This document shows, in pieces, positions 1 to 8,010 of a stretch of 64,000 nt of DNA. A program made the translations under genes and the position numbers. The notes beneath the pieces were generated by a model. The model saw nothing but the letters and a program-made list of their open reading frames with translations. It was not told the origin of the DNA and ran no database searches. Within the stretch, counting starts at the first letter, position 1. Each line of letters opens with the position of its first letter. This DNA is from Schaalia sp. HMT-172. GTDB taxonomy: Bacteria; Actinomycetota; Actinomycetes; Actinomycetales; Actinomycetaceae. The DNA is taken from NCBI RefSeq assembly GCF_030644365.1, contig NZ_CP130058.1, positions 62,001 through 126,000 of the forward strand, given 5' to 3'.

Positions 1-35
1 CCCATGGCGTCAATCAGCGGGGACACGTCGGTCAT
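1..35 (-). CDS. 5' end of an unidentified gene, cut by the window edge
   Basis: Only the first eleven codons are visible (MTDVSPLIDAM). The ATG at 35 has a GGAG motif seven bases upstream on the minus strand. It lies 55 bases downstream of the amidohydrolase in the same direction, so it probably continues that operon. Nothing can be said about its function. Confidence 0.5.
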   Translation of the reverse strand, partial: MTDVSPLIDAM

Positions 36-90
36 GTGACACTCCAAACGAAGGGAAAGGGAGGCTGAGCGAAAGGGGGAAACGAAGGAG

Positions 91-1383
91 TCAGCGCGAG
101 GCCGAGTAGCGCACGCGCCCGGACACGACGGTTTCGACGACGCGACCTGCGCCGTGGCGGGCGACGGTGTCGATGGTCTCCACGATCGAGGTGACGGGCA
201 CGTCGACGACGCACATGTCGGCGACTGCGCCCGACTGGAGCTGACCCAGGCGGTCAGGGCCGGTCGCCAGGCCCATCGCGGTGGCACCGCCCAGGGTCGC
301 GGCCTGCAGGAGGCGGCGCGCCAGGTCCTGATCCTCGTAGCCCTGAGATCGCGCCAGGTCGAAGAGGAGGGCGACGTCCTCGAGCAGGTCGAGGGACGGG
401 GAGGAGGACAGGGAGTCCGTGCCCACCGCGATCATGTTGCCCTCTGCGAGGTAGGCGCCGACGGGCGGCGCGTCCAGGCCGATCACGCGATTCGAGCGCG
501 GGCACAGCGCCACTGCCGTCTGGCGGGCGCGCAGTCGCCGGCGGTCGTCGGCGCGCATGTACACGCCGTGCGCGACGTGGCAGTCGGGCCCGAGGACGCC
601 CAGCTGATCGACGAACTGCGTCGACGAGAAGCCACCCCCGCGCGAGCGCATCGCCGTGAACGACGAGGAGTGCTCGCTCTTCCACAGGTCGGCCAGGGCG
701 GTCGTGCGCGTCTCGGACCATTCGGCCTCGGAGTGGGACTCGCCCAGGTGAATGTGGATGCGCATGCCGCGGCGCCTGGCCATGTCCGGCAAATCCAGGA
801 GCGGCTCGGCGTCGAGGGAGTAGGGGGCGTGCGGGGAGATGCCCACGGCCGGAGGGGTCGGCATCGCGTCCAGAGAAGCGGAGACCTCGCGCTCACCGCG
901 TGCCCGCCACTCCTCGTTCGACCAGCCCATGACCTCCCAGTAGGCGACGCCGTGCAGGCCCGCGTCGTGCAGCGCCGAGGCCGCGGCCGCGTCCGTCACC
1001 ACGTCGGCGGCGGCGGTCGTGCCGCCCTCCAGGAGCAGGCGCGCGCCCGCGGCCGCGTCCCCTGCCCAGTCCAGGCCGCCCGCGTCGTAGACCTCGTCGA
1101 AGGCGCGCGCCCAGTCGTCGAAACCCCGATACTGCCCCGCGCCCACGGACGCCATGCCCGTGTACTGCAGGTGCGTGTGCGCATTGACGAGGCCGGGAAG
1201 CAGCACGCCGTCACAGTGGCGTTCCGTGAAGGAAAGGCCGCGCTGCGAGAGCGTGTTGATGACCCAGCCGCGCGCCCCTACGTGCTCGATGCGCCCGTCG
1301 CGCACGGCGACAGCGCCGTCGAGAATCGAGGGGGCGGTGATCGGGATGACCATGCCGGCGGACCAGACGACCACGTCGCTCAT
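91..1383 (-). CDS. Amidohydrolase, MTA/SAH deaminase-like
   Basis: A 430-residue metal-dependent amidohydrolase of the MtaD/TrzA type. It shows the metal-binding HTHLQ motif (about residue 69), the SPHAPY motif, IHIHLGES, a metal His in HGVYM and the catalytic Asp in GTDSLSSS. These match 5'-methylthioadenosine/S-adenosylhomocysteine deaminases, which convert SAH to S-inosylhomocysteine, although related guanine or cytosine deaminases cannot be excluded. The ATG follows GAAAGG by about six bases. The gene lies 82 bases downstream of an S-adenosylhomocysteinase homologue on the same strand, which favours a role in recycling SAH made by methyltransferases. A cytoplasmic location is expected because there is no signal peptide. 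Confidence 0.8.
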   Translation of the reverse strand: MSDVVVWSAGMVIPITAPSILDGAVAVRDGRIEHVGARGWVINTLSQRGLSFTERHCDGVLLPGLVNAHTHLQYTGMASVGAGQYRGFDDWARAFDEVYDAGGLDWAGDAAAGARLLLEGGTTAAADVVTDAAAASALHDAGLHGVAYWEVMGWSNEEWRARGEREVSASLDAMPTPPAVGISPHAPYSLDAEPLLDLPDMARRRGMRIHIHLGESHSEAEWSETRTTALADLWKSEHSSSFTAMRSRGGGFSSTQFVDQLGVLGPDCHVAHGVYMRADDRRRLRARQTAVALCPRSNRVIGLDAPPVGAYLAEGNMIAVGTDSLSSSPSLDLLEDVALLFDLARSQGYEDQDLARRLLQAATLGGATAMGLATGPDRLGQLQSGAVADMCVVDVPVTSIVETIDTVARHGAGRVVETVVSGRVRYSASR

Positions 1384-1465
1384 CGGGGACCTTTCAGTGG
1401 GGAACGCTGACTATCAGTGTAGAAGCGGGGCGGGGGCGACCGCCCGCGGGTGGCGTGAGCTGCGA

Positions 1466-2932
1466 CTACGCCAGGGACAGGGCGGCCAGCGCCGCCGCGG
1501 CCACCGCGTCGTCGGCCTCGCGCGGCAGGTCGTGCAGGCCGGGGGCCAGCTCGCCTTCGCGGGTGAGGAGCTCGCGCAGGGATGCCAGCTGCACGCCGAA
1601 GCTCATGTCCATGATCTCGATGGGGTTTCCCTCGCCCGCCGTGTAGTTGATGCCCTCCCCGCGCTCAAGGACGCGCAGGGTCTTACCCGAGGGGCTCGTC
1701 AGGGTCTGCACGTGGGGATCGCCCGACTCGGCCATGACCCAGGAGACGGCCACTGCCTCGTCGATGGACACCTCCCCGTCGACCCCGCCGGCGACTGTGA
1801 CGATCGCGCCACCCGGCGCCGCCTCCAGTGCGCTCAGCGGGATCGTCGAGCGCTCGCCCGTCGCGGAGATCAACATGCCGGCGCTCGCAGCTGCCTCCTG
1901 AAGCGAGGCCACGGCGAACCCGTCCATCGACGCCTGCAGGGCGCGCACGGGGTCCAGCTCCACGACGGTCACGGCCGCGCCGAGCGCCGCGCCGAAGCGT
2001 GCGCAGCCCCGCCCCACGTCGCCGTAGCCGATGACGACGACGCTCATCCCCGCCACGGGCGCGCCCACGCCGCGCGGGTCGATCAGGTCGAGGATCGTCG
2101 TCCAGCACGACTGGCCCGTCCCGTAGGCGTTGTCGAACAGGGTCTTGGACCGCGCGTCGTTCGAGGCCATAACCGGAATGCGCAGGTCGAAAGAACGCAG
2201 GGGGCGCAGCCCCGAGGTGGTCTCCTCCGCCGCGCCGACCAGCGCGTCCAGGACGCCCGGGCAGTCTTCCGTGTCGTGCGCCAGGCGGATCAGGTGGGAG
2301 CCGTCATCCAGGAGGAATTCGCTGCGCTGAGCCAAAAACTCGCGCGCGAGCTCCCACTCGCGCTCGCGGGAGGCTGCCGAGTCCGCGAAGACGGGGATGC
2401 CGGCGTCGCGCAGGCGGGCCGCGACGTCCTCGCGGGTCTCGGACGCCCAGCCGAAGACGCTCACGCGCGCCCCGGCCTCGGAGAGCATGAGAGCCAGTGC
2501 CGCTGTTTTCGGTTCCAGGACGAGGGAGAGCCCCACGCTTCGGCCCGCCACCAGGGGAGCCAGGGCGCGTGCCGCCGCCTCGGTGACCGGCATGTGGGCG
2601 CGCGCCCACTCGATGCGCTCCTCGTCGCCGGGGCCCGTGATGGTGCGCCCGTCGGGGGCGACGACGGCGCGGAAGACGCCGCCGGGCGCCAGGACCGTGA
2701 TCGCCCCGGGCCTCGGGGCCGCGTCCTCCTCGAGCGAGAAGACGACCGGGGGCGAGGCCGGGGTCCCCTCGGCGTCCGACAGCGGGCGCACGTGGGCGCC
2801 GAAGGCGCGCAGCAGGGCGGCGAGCGTCGGGTCGTCCGTCGCGAAGGAGCGCCCCGCGATGAGCATGTTCGTGGCCCGCGCGTAGGCGCGTAGCAGCAGC
2901 TGGGCGGCGAGTGGATCCAGGGCGCGGTTCAT
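1466..2932 (-). CDS. Divergent S-adenosylhomocysteinase-family protein
   Basis: A 488-residue NAD-dependent hydrolase of the AhcY family. Conserved parts are EETTSG, the substrate-side SNDARSKTLFDNAYG block (K, D and N retained) and the NAD-binding GYGDVGRGC motif followed by DPVRALQASMDG. Departures from the usual family are clear: the Cys after FDNxYG is replaced (GTGQS), the usual GHFDxEID segment reads AGGVDGEVS so its His is absent, and the N-terminal adenosine-binding region is not recognisable. This could be a hydrolase of a modified substrate such as S-inosylhomocysteine, fitting the deaminase downstream. The start is leaderless: TACGTT at 2939-2944 (minus strand) lies six bases before the ATG. 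Confidence 0.8.
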   Translation of the reverse strand: MNRALDPLAAQLLLRAYARATNMLIAGRSFATDDPTLAALLRAFGAHVRPLSDAEGTPASPPVVFSLEEDAAPRPGAITVLAPGGVFRAVVAPDGRTITGPGDEERIEWARAHMPVTEAAARALAPLVAGRSVGLSLVLEPKTAALALMLSEAGARVSVFGWASETREDVAARLRDAGIPVFADSAASREREWELAREFLAQRSEFLLDDGSHLIRLAHDTEDCPGVLDALVGAAEETTSGLRPLRSFDLRIPVMASNDARSKTLFDNAYGTGQSCWTTILDLIDPRGVGAPVAGMSVVVIGYGDVGRGCARFGAALGAAVTVVELDPVRALQASMDGFAVASLQEAAASAGMLISATGERSTIPLSALEAAPGGAIVTVAGGVDGEVSIDEAVAVSWVMAESGDPHVQTLTSPSGKTLRVLERGEGINYTAGEGNPIEIMDMSFGVQLASLRELLTREGELAPGLHDLPREADDAVAAAALAALSLA

Positions 2933-2938
2933 GCGTCA

Positions 2939-3030
2939 AACGTAGCAACTGCGGCGTCGATGTCGGGGATGAGCCAGGGGGTGACCAGGGCGGACCCCCA
3001 TAGAAACGCGCGGGGCTGCGGGCCTATCGT
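2939..3030. promoter_or_regulatory. Divergent leaderless promoters
   Basis: Two -10 hexamers face outward. TACGTT (minus strand, 2939-2944) is six bases from the ATG at 2932, and TATCGT (plus strand, 3025-3030) is six bases from the ATG at 3037. Neither gene has a Shine-Dalgarno sequence, so both mRNAs probably begin at the start codon. The -35 elements are not obvious. Confidence 0.55.
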
Positions 3031-3036
3031 TCACAC

Positions 3037-3762
3037 ATGACACACGACACGGCGGGTCTGGTGACCCGAGCACTGACGAAGACATACATGCGTGGGAACA
3101 CGCCCGTCCATGCCCTGGCAGGCGTCGACCTGACCCTCCCGCAGGGCACGCAGGTGGCGATCATGGGTCCCTCGGGCTCCGGTAAGACCACGCTCCTGCA
3201 CTGCCTGGCGGGCGTGCTGCGCCCCAGCTCCGGGTCAATCATGCTCGACGGCGAGGAGATGACGACCATGTCGGAGCGGGTGCTCTCCGACCTGCGCCTG
3301 CGCCGCTTCGGCTTCGTGTTCCAGGACGGCCAGCTCCTGCCCGAGCTGCCCACGCAGGAGAACATCGCGATGCCCCTCATGCTCGCGGGCACGCCCAAGT
3401 CGCAGGCCATCGCTCGCGCACGCGAGATCCTGACGAACCTCGGCCTCGACGGCGCCGGCCCCTACCGCCCCGGCCAGCTCTCGGGCGGCCAGGCCCAGCG
3501 CGTCGCGATCGGGCGCGCGCTCGCCACCAATCCTTCGGTGATCTTCGCGGATGAGCCCACGGGCGCCCTCGACCAGGCAACCGGCGGCGAGGTCATGTCC
3601 CTCCTGACGAGCGCCTGCGCCTCCACCGGCGCATCCCTCGTCCTCGTCACCCACGACCCAGCCGTCGCCGCGCGCCTGCCGCACACGATCCACGTGCGCG
3701 ACGGCCGCATCTCCCTCGAGGCCCGAGGCAGTGGAACCCCCAGCCAGGGGGTGGCCCGATGA
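3037..3762 (+). CDS. ABC transporter ATP-binding protein (MacB/LolD type)
   Basis: A 241-residue ATPase with Walker A GPSGSGKTT (about residue 47), Q-loop FVFQDGQLLP, signature LSGGQAQRVAIGRALA, Walker B VIFADEPTGALD and the H-loop VTHDP. The sequence follows the MacB/LolD/FtsE branch, whose partners are FtsX-like permeases rather than importers. It overlaps the next gene by four bases (ATGA), so the two products are made together and presumably form one complex. The substrate (peptide, antibiotic or lipid) cannot be told from sequence. Translation is leaderless. Confidence 0.92.
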   Translation: MTHDTAGLVTRALTKTYMRGNTPVHALAGVDLTLPQGTQVAIMGPSGSGKTTLLHCLAGVLRPSSGSIMLDGEEMTTMSERVLSDLRLRRFGFVFQDGQLLPELPTQENIAMPLMLAGTPKSQAIARAREILTNLGLDGAGPYRPGQLSGGQAQRVAIGRALATNPSVIFADEPTGALDQATGGEVMSLLTSACASTGASLVLVTHDPAVAARLPHTIHVRDGRISLEARGSGTPSQGVAR

Positions 3763-5126
3763 GCGCCGTGCGCACAGCCGCCGGAGCGCTCCTGCGGTCG
3801 CGCGACCGGGCGACGAGTGTCCTCACGGTCGCTGCCTTTGCCCTGCCGCACGCGTTCCTGCTCGCGGTCACGGGCGGCGTCATGGCCTTCGGGGCGCGTG
3901 CAGCCGTGGCTGCCACGTCCGCCACGGCCGACGACCCCTCAAGCCTCGACGGGATGGCGTCCTTCTACGTGATGCTTGCGTACTTCGCGGCCACCCTGCT
4001 GATCGTTCCCATCATCTCGATGGGGGCCGCGGCCGCGCGCCTGGGCATGAGCAGGCGTGAGCGCGACCTCGCGGTCCTGCGCCTCGTCGGCCTCGCGCCG
4101 GGAAAGACGAAGCTTGCCTGCATCCTCGAAACCTGCGTGTTCGCGGCCATCGGCGTCCTCGTCGGATCGATCCTGTACGCGGTGACACTGCCCGCGTGGG
4201 GTGCCCTGTCCTTCCAGGGACGCCCGATGGGGGCCAGCGAGATGTGGGTGGGGGTCGTGGCCCTCCTCGTCGAGGGGCTCGCCATGATCCTCCTGGCCTC
4301 CCTGTCCTCGTGGCTGGCCATGCGCACAGTCGCGATCACGCCCCTGGGCGTCGCGCGCCGAACGCAGGCGGGCCGAGTGAGCGCGGTCGGCCCCGTCCTC
4401 GGACTGGTCCTCCTCGTCCTCTGGCTGAGCGTCGGCACCCTCGCGATGAACCTGGGAACCGCGATCGGCATGGCCGTGTTCATGGGCTTCATGGGCGCGA
4501 TCTTCCTGATCGTCAACCTGGTGGGCGTCTGGTCGATCAGCCTCATGGGCCGCATCATGGCTCGGGCTTCGCGCACCCCTCAGATGATGGTGGCCGGGCG
4601 CCGCATGGCCGACGACCCGCGCGCCGTGTGGCGCTCCTTCGGGGCGGTTGCCCTCGTCGGGTTCCTCGTGGGCATCATGTACCCGGCCGCCTCCGCGATC
4701 TCGATGAGCGGGGACTCTACGGACGAGGTCGGGCGCATCGTCATCGGCGACATCAACAGGGGCATGCTGCTCACCTTCGCGATCACCCTCGCACTGGGCG
4801 CCGTGTCGACCGCGGTCAACCAGTCGATCCGCGTCCTCGACTCTGCCGACCAGGTGCGCGCCCTGTCCTACATGGGGTCGCCGCGCGGCTTCATGGACCG
4901 CAGCCGCCGCCTCGAGGTCGCGATTCCCGCGTCCGTGATGATCGTCGGCTCGATGCTGCTCGGCATGGTGTTTATGTCGCCGATGCTCGCGGCGGGCGCC
5001 GTCAAGGGGTTCCTTGTCGCGCTCGCCACCGCGATCGTGGGTGTGGTCCTCATCGTTGCCGCCTCCGAGGCGACCGTCCCGCTGCGCCGCCGCATCCTGG
5101 CGGGAGTGCGCGAGGGACGCGAGTAG
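3759..5126 (+). CDS. FtsX-like ABC transporter permease
   Basis: A 455-residue integral membrane protein with N-terminal and C-terminal groups of hydrophobic segments, the usual shape of a single-chain FtsX/MacB permease. Clear segments begin near FALPHAFLLAV, AYFAATLLIVPII, GPVLGLVLLVLWL and AVALVGFLVGIMYP. The gene overlaps its ATPase by four bases. Its last 66 bases, with the stop and a few bases beyond, are copied at 6462-6531 on the far side of a toxin-antitoxin module. A strong hairpin at 5180-5221 probably ends the operon. Confidence 0.9.
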   Translation: MSAVRTAAGALLRSRDRATSVLTVAAFALPHAFLLAVTGGVMAFGARAAVAATSATADDPSSLDGMASFYVMLAYFAATLLIVPIISMGAAAARLGMSRRERDLAVLRLVGLAPGKTKLACILETCVFAAIGVLVGSILYAVTLPAWGALSFQGRPMGASEMWVGVVALLVEGLAMILLASLSSWLAMRTVAITPLGVARRTQAGRVSAVGPVLGLVLLVLWLSVGTLAMNLGTAIGMAVFMGFMGAIFLIVNLVGVWSISLMGRIMARASRTPQMMVAGRRMADDPRAVWRSFGAVALVGFLVGIMYPAASAISMSGDSTDEVGRIVIGDINRGMLLTFAITLALGAVSTAVNQSIRVLDSADQVRALSYMGSPRGFMDRSRRLEVAIPASVMIVGSMLLGMVFMSPMLAAGAVKGFLVALATAIVGVVLIVAASEATVPLRRRILAGVREGRE

Positions 5127-5130
5127 AGCG
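5061..5130 (+). repeat. 70-bp direct repeat, left copy (permease 3' end)
   Basis: Bases 5061-5130 cover the last codons and stop of the FtsX-like permease. They recur at 6462-6531 with two substitutions in 70 bases. The two copies bracket the Panacea-Doc pair, as expected for an insertion that duplicated or restored the end of its target gene. No integrase lies between them. Confidence 0.9.
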
Positions 5131-5179
5131 TGGGAGACCTTTGACGAGGCGATGATCTGTCTGCACGAGGCGCTGCGAG

Positions 5180-5221
5180 GTTGCCCCGGCCTCGGCCCCC
5201 TATCGACGAGGCCGGGGCAAC
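5180..5221. terminator. Bidirectional terminator hairpin
   Basis: Arms at 5180-5194 and 5207-5221 form a perfect 15-bp GC-rich stem around a 12-base loop. The right arm contains the dispersed 12-mer ACGAGGCCGGGG. It lies between the ends of two convergent genes, the permease (plus) and doc (minus). There is no T-tract, as is common in high-GC actinobacteria. Confidence 0.7.
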
Positions 5222-5303
5222 TTATGGAGCTGGTGTCGAGTAGCCGATGCTTGCTGCGGGACGATTGCGCGTGTCAGTATTGACGGTTTTGAACTGCTTG
5301 TGG

Positions 5304-5693
5304 CTATTCGGTGAGCGGTACGAGGTGCTGGGCGATCCAGCCTGCGAAGTCCGCGAGGGGAAGATTGTGAGTGACGACGGAAACCACCACTTCTTCGCCC
5401 TCTGCATCGGATATGCCCCGGAGGGTTTGTCGATGGCAAGCAAGGAAGTAAATGAGGGTCATCCAGCCGGTTCTTTTGTTCCCGTCGTCAAACGCGTGAG
5501 CTAAGACGATTCCCTCTAAGAGAGCAGCAGCCTGACTGACGACGGTTGGATGCAGCAAGGACCCATCGAAGGTTTGAAAGGGTCTGCCACACGCGCTCCG
5601 AAGCTTGTGTTCCGAGATCAAAGAACCGGAACACTCGGTGCGCGCGTAGCAGACCGCAAACTCGAACAGCTTGTCGCTAGGATCGGTGGTCAC
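5304..5693 (-). CDS. doc: Doc/Fic-family toxin
   Basis: A 129-residue death-on-curing protein with the motif HAFDDGNKRTG at about residue 66, matching the HxFx(D/N)(A/G)NKRT signature of Doc. Doc proteins are kinases that phosphorylate elongation factor Tu and stop translation. The GTG start overlaps the stop of the upstream Panacea-domain gene (GTGA), so translation is coupled with the antitoxin made first. The motif looks intact, so the toxin is probably active. Low GC and the flanking 70-bp repeat indicate transfer. Confidence 0.88.
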   Translation of the reverse strand: MTTDPSDKLFEFAVCYARTECSGSLISEHKLRSACGRPFQTFDGSLLHPTVVSQAAALLEGIVLAHAFDDGNKRTGWMTLIYFLACHRQTLRGISDAEGEEVVVSVVTHNLPLADFAGWIAQHLVPLTE

Positions 5694-6235
5694 GATCCAA
5701 GACGGGCCAACAGGCCAGCCCAGCGTTGATTCTCACTGTCCATGAAACTGCGAGAAACCGGCTGAAAATCACAATCCAGGGCCTGGGGACGCTCGGGTCC
5801 GGAGGCAGTGGAGAAGTACCGCATCATCGTCTGCAGGGACATCTGCGCAGATGAAGGAGCACTACTAGGGAGTCCGGCACGTGCCTCGATCCATGGTTCC
5901 TCTTGGTGAGTTCGTTCTGCAAGACTCCGCGAGCTGCTTGTCTTGTACGCGCTCACGACGGCATCGATCACTGCGATCTCTGCCTTGGTCAGCGAAGCTG
6001 TGCTCGTGGGGTGAGAGTGCAGAGTCCCACTGTTCTGCGCTGCATACACGCTTTTGTAGACAGGGCCGAACTTCCATGCTTCAGGAGCCTCTTGGAACAG
6101 CGGGCGACCCGTCCAAGCCTGCGACCACCCCTGTACGTAGTACAGGAGCTTGTGTAGCTTCATCTTGTCACAAGAAGGATCGGTGGCCAGGATTCGCTCT
6201 GCAATCGTGAACACCTTGTTCTGATCCGTCATCAT
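5690..6235 (-). CDS. Panacea-domain (SocA/DUF4065) antitoxin
   Basis: A 181-residue protein whose N-terminal half carries the KLHKLLYYVQGWSQAW and FGPVYKSVY blocks typical of the Panacea/DUF4065 domain, an antitoxin domain found beside many unrelated toxins. Two adjacent ATGs at 6235 and 6232 follow a GAGAGGGGG ribosome site. The frame stays open upstream to 6496, but that extension reads through the copied permease tail and is unlikely to be translated. It sits directly before doc with a four-base overlap, so it should neutralise Doc. GC is lower than in neighbouring genes. Confidence 0.85.
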   Translation of the reverse strand: MMTDQNKVFTIAERILATDPSCDKMKLHKLLYYVQGWSQAWTGRPLFQEAPEAWKFGPVYKSVYAAQNSGTLHSHPTSTASLTKAEIAVIDAVVSAYKTSSSRSLAERTHQEEPWIEARAGLPSSAPSSAQMSLQTMMRYFSTASGPERPQALDCDFQPVSRSFMDSENQRWAGLLARLGS

Positions 6236-6461
6236 CTGACCCCCTCTCTCTAGGTCATGTCTTTCCTCAAGTGTATGCGTTTCCCGTCTGGCTTCCACGC
6301 TTTTCGCTCTGTTGTGCGTAATTTCGCGTTTGGAGTGTTGGTAATTTATGGTCCTAGTATTTGCCCCCATGCTCTTCTGTAGCCTCCAGAGTGATCGGAT
6401 GCTGACCAGACGTGTGCTCTTTCTTGCTTGGGGCCTGTGTGGATTCCCAGAACGTGATCGC

Positions 6462-6531
6462 GCCTCCGAGGCGACCGTCCCGCTGCGCCGCCGCATCCTG
6501 GCGGGCGTGCGCGAGGGACGGGAGTAGAGCG
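6462..6531 (+). repeat. 70-bp direct repeat, right copy (orphan permease tail)
   Basis: This copy of permease bases 5061-5130 has two substitutions. It reads as the last 22 codons and stop of an FtsX-like permease, with no gene body upstream. It marks the right border of the Panacea-Doc insertion. Confidence 0.9.
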
Positions 6532-6661
6532 CTCGTCGCCAGTCGCGTGGGTCCGAGCTGCGGGGGAATGCAAACGAGCTACGAGGAAATACAAACCCGT
6601 CGGGGGTGAGAGTGTATGGAGAAGGGGGGCAAACCTATTGGTTCGCCCCCCTTCCGGTCAC

Positions 6662-6907
6662 TCACTTTGCGAGTTCGTCCTTGGCGTCCTCCGCCTTGTC
6701 CTTGGCGTCCTCGGCGATGTCCTTTGCCTTGTCCTTAGCGTCCTCGGCGGCCTCTTCGACCTTGTCCTTGGCGTCCTCTGCCTTGTCCTTAGCATCGCCA
6801 GCGAGCTCAGCAAGCTTGTCCTTGGCTTCTTCAGCCTTCTCCTTGGCCGCGTCAACGACCTTCTCGAAGCCTTCTTCGGCCTTCTTTGCCAGATCTTCCA
6901 GACTCAT
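6662..6907 (-). CDS. Small charged helical repeat protein (LEA/coiled-coil type)
   Basis: An 81-residue protein made almost only of Ala, Lys, Asp and Glu in repeated AEDAKDK-like units, predicted to be one long amphipathic helix. It has no membrane segment or signal. Such sequences resemble LEA or apolipoprotein-like stress proteins, but I cannot assign it to a named family. The ATG at 6907 is chosen because GAGGAGAG precedes it; an upstream in-frame ATG at 6952 lacks a ribosome site. Repeated units in the DNA may make its length variable between strains. Confidence 0.75.
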   Translation of the reverse strand: MSLEDLAKKAEEGFEKVVDAAKEKAEEAKDKLAELAGDAKDKAEDAKDKVEEAAEDAKDKAKDIAEDAKDKAEDAKDELAK

Positions 6908-7127
6908 GGTTCTCTCCTCGAAATAGGGGTGTTCAATGCTTTGAACGAGCATGATCAGCCTAACACATGGTGTGATGGTGGGATACTTTTACAAGGGGAT
7001 GCAAGCTGTTTGTCGATTTGTTGCCCCGATTAAATGAAGCGAAGTGCGAGAAGGGAAATGAGTGTGACGCGCGCCTCATAGGTGCTAGGATTGCGCCATT
7101 CACACCGTAATAGTCGATGGAGACATC

Positions 7128-7412
7128 GTGTATCGCTCGCCTTCCCAGTACTCGCACGCGGAGGGGGTCGGTGGGGCCGCGCGAGGAGCGCAGGTCACCA
7201 GGCCAGCCGCGCGTCGCCGGCGCCCCGCGCCGCCCTCGTATCCGCCCGCCGTGCGCCCACAGACGCGAGCGGGCCTCGATGAGGAAATCTTCTCCCTGTC
7301 GGCCTCGACGAGATGCCCACTGTCCATGGGGGCCAGTCGCTTCCCGCGCATCGGTGCTTTCGTGGTCGCCGTGCTGGCCCTGGCTGCGGCTGCGCTATGG
7401 TGGTGGTGCTGA
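7128..7412 (+). CDS. Possible small tail-anchored protein
   Basis: An open frame of 94 codons from a GTG preceded by GGAGA at 7119. The N-terminal two thirds are Arg/Pro/Ala-rich without recognisable domains; the end is a single hydrophobic segment (IGAFVVAVLALAAAALWWW) closing with Cys, as in a tail anchor. Other frames are also open here because of high GC, so this may not be a gene. It lies upstream of another small membrane protein. Confidence 0.3.
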   Translation: MYRSPSQYSHAEGVGGAARGAQVTRPAARRRRPAPPSYPPAVRPQTRAGLDEEIFSLSASTRCPLSMGASRFPRIGAFVVAVLALAAAALWWWC

Positions 7413-7433
7413 GACGATCTCGACGTCCCCCGA

Positions 7434-7919
7434 ATGGAATGGAGGGGCGTGACGGCCTCGGTTCCATCATCTGGAGGTGTTGTGTTCCTCGTCGGATTAC
7501 TTCTGTTTGCTGCCCCCGTAGCATTTGTCGTCCTCCTAGCGCTGGCTGCCGACGTCACGGCAACGAAAAGCCGCGAGAGAAAGGCCGCCGATGCGGAGGC
7601 GCGGGTCATGTCGGCCGATGGAGCTTCGGACAATGCTGGTGAGTTGATCCGCGAGAAACGGCGTCAGGGTTCGAGTGTGGTGCGAATCTGCGTCATCCTG
7701 GGTTTCGTCCTCACCGGAAGTATGTTGTACCTGCCGCCGTTGGCCTGGCTCGCCAGCTTTTTTGATCCGGACGGTAACCCGCCCGCAGTCGCCATGAACT
7801 TGGCCTTCCTCTCCGCGCTGCTCTTTATCGCTCCGTTCGGCATGCTTGCGTTCCTGTGCGCCCTCCTCGTGCGCTTCTTCGAAAAGGGCAACGAGAAGGA
7901 TCGGGAGCGCTCAGAGTGA
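7434..7919 (+). CDS. Hypothetical membrane protein, three segments
   Basis: A 161-residue protein with hydrophobic segments at about residues 16-40, 83-103 and 121-145, separated by a charged loop (TATKSRERKAADAEAR). The C-terminus is charged (EKGNEKDRERSE). No family is recognised. The ATG at 7434 has no clear ribosome site; a GTG at 7449 follows GGAGG by three bases and could be the true start. A copy of the GC-rich 12-mer lies just after the stop at 7954-7965. Confidence 0.6.
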   Translation: MEWRGVTASVPSSGGVVFLVGLLLFAAPVAFVVLLALAADVTATKSRERKAADAEARVMSADGASDNAGELIREKRRQGSSVVRICVILGFVLTGSMLYLPPLAWLASFFDPDGNPPAVAMNLAFLSALLFIAPFGMLAFLCALLVRFFEKGNEKDRERSE

Positions 7920-8010
7920 CCATGCGCGTACCGCACGAGGTCACGTGAGGTTGCCCCGGCCTCGTCGCAGGTCGCGCGCACCCGGCACCCCGGTCGGGCA
8001 CAATGGAGGC

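Noticed and set aside
6236-6496. N-terminal extension of the Panacea antitoxin
   Set aside because: The frame is open but runs antisense through the copied permease tail and unrelated DNA; the ATG pair at 6235/6232 has a good ribosome site and matches the family start.
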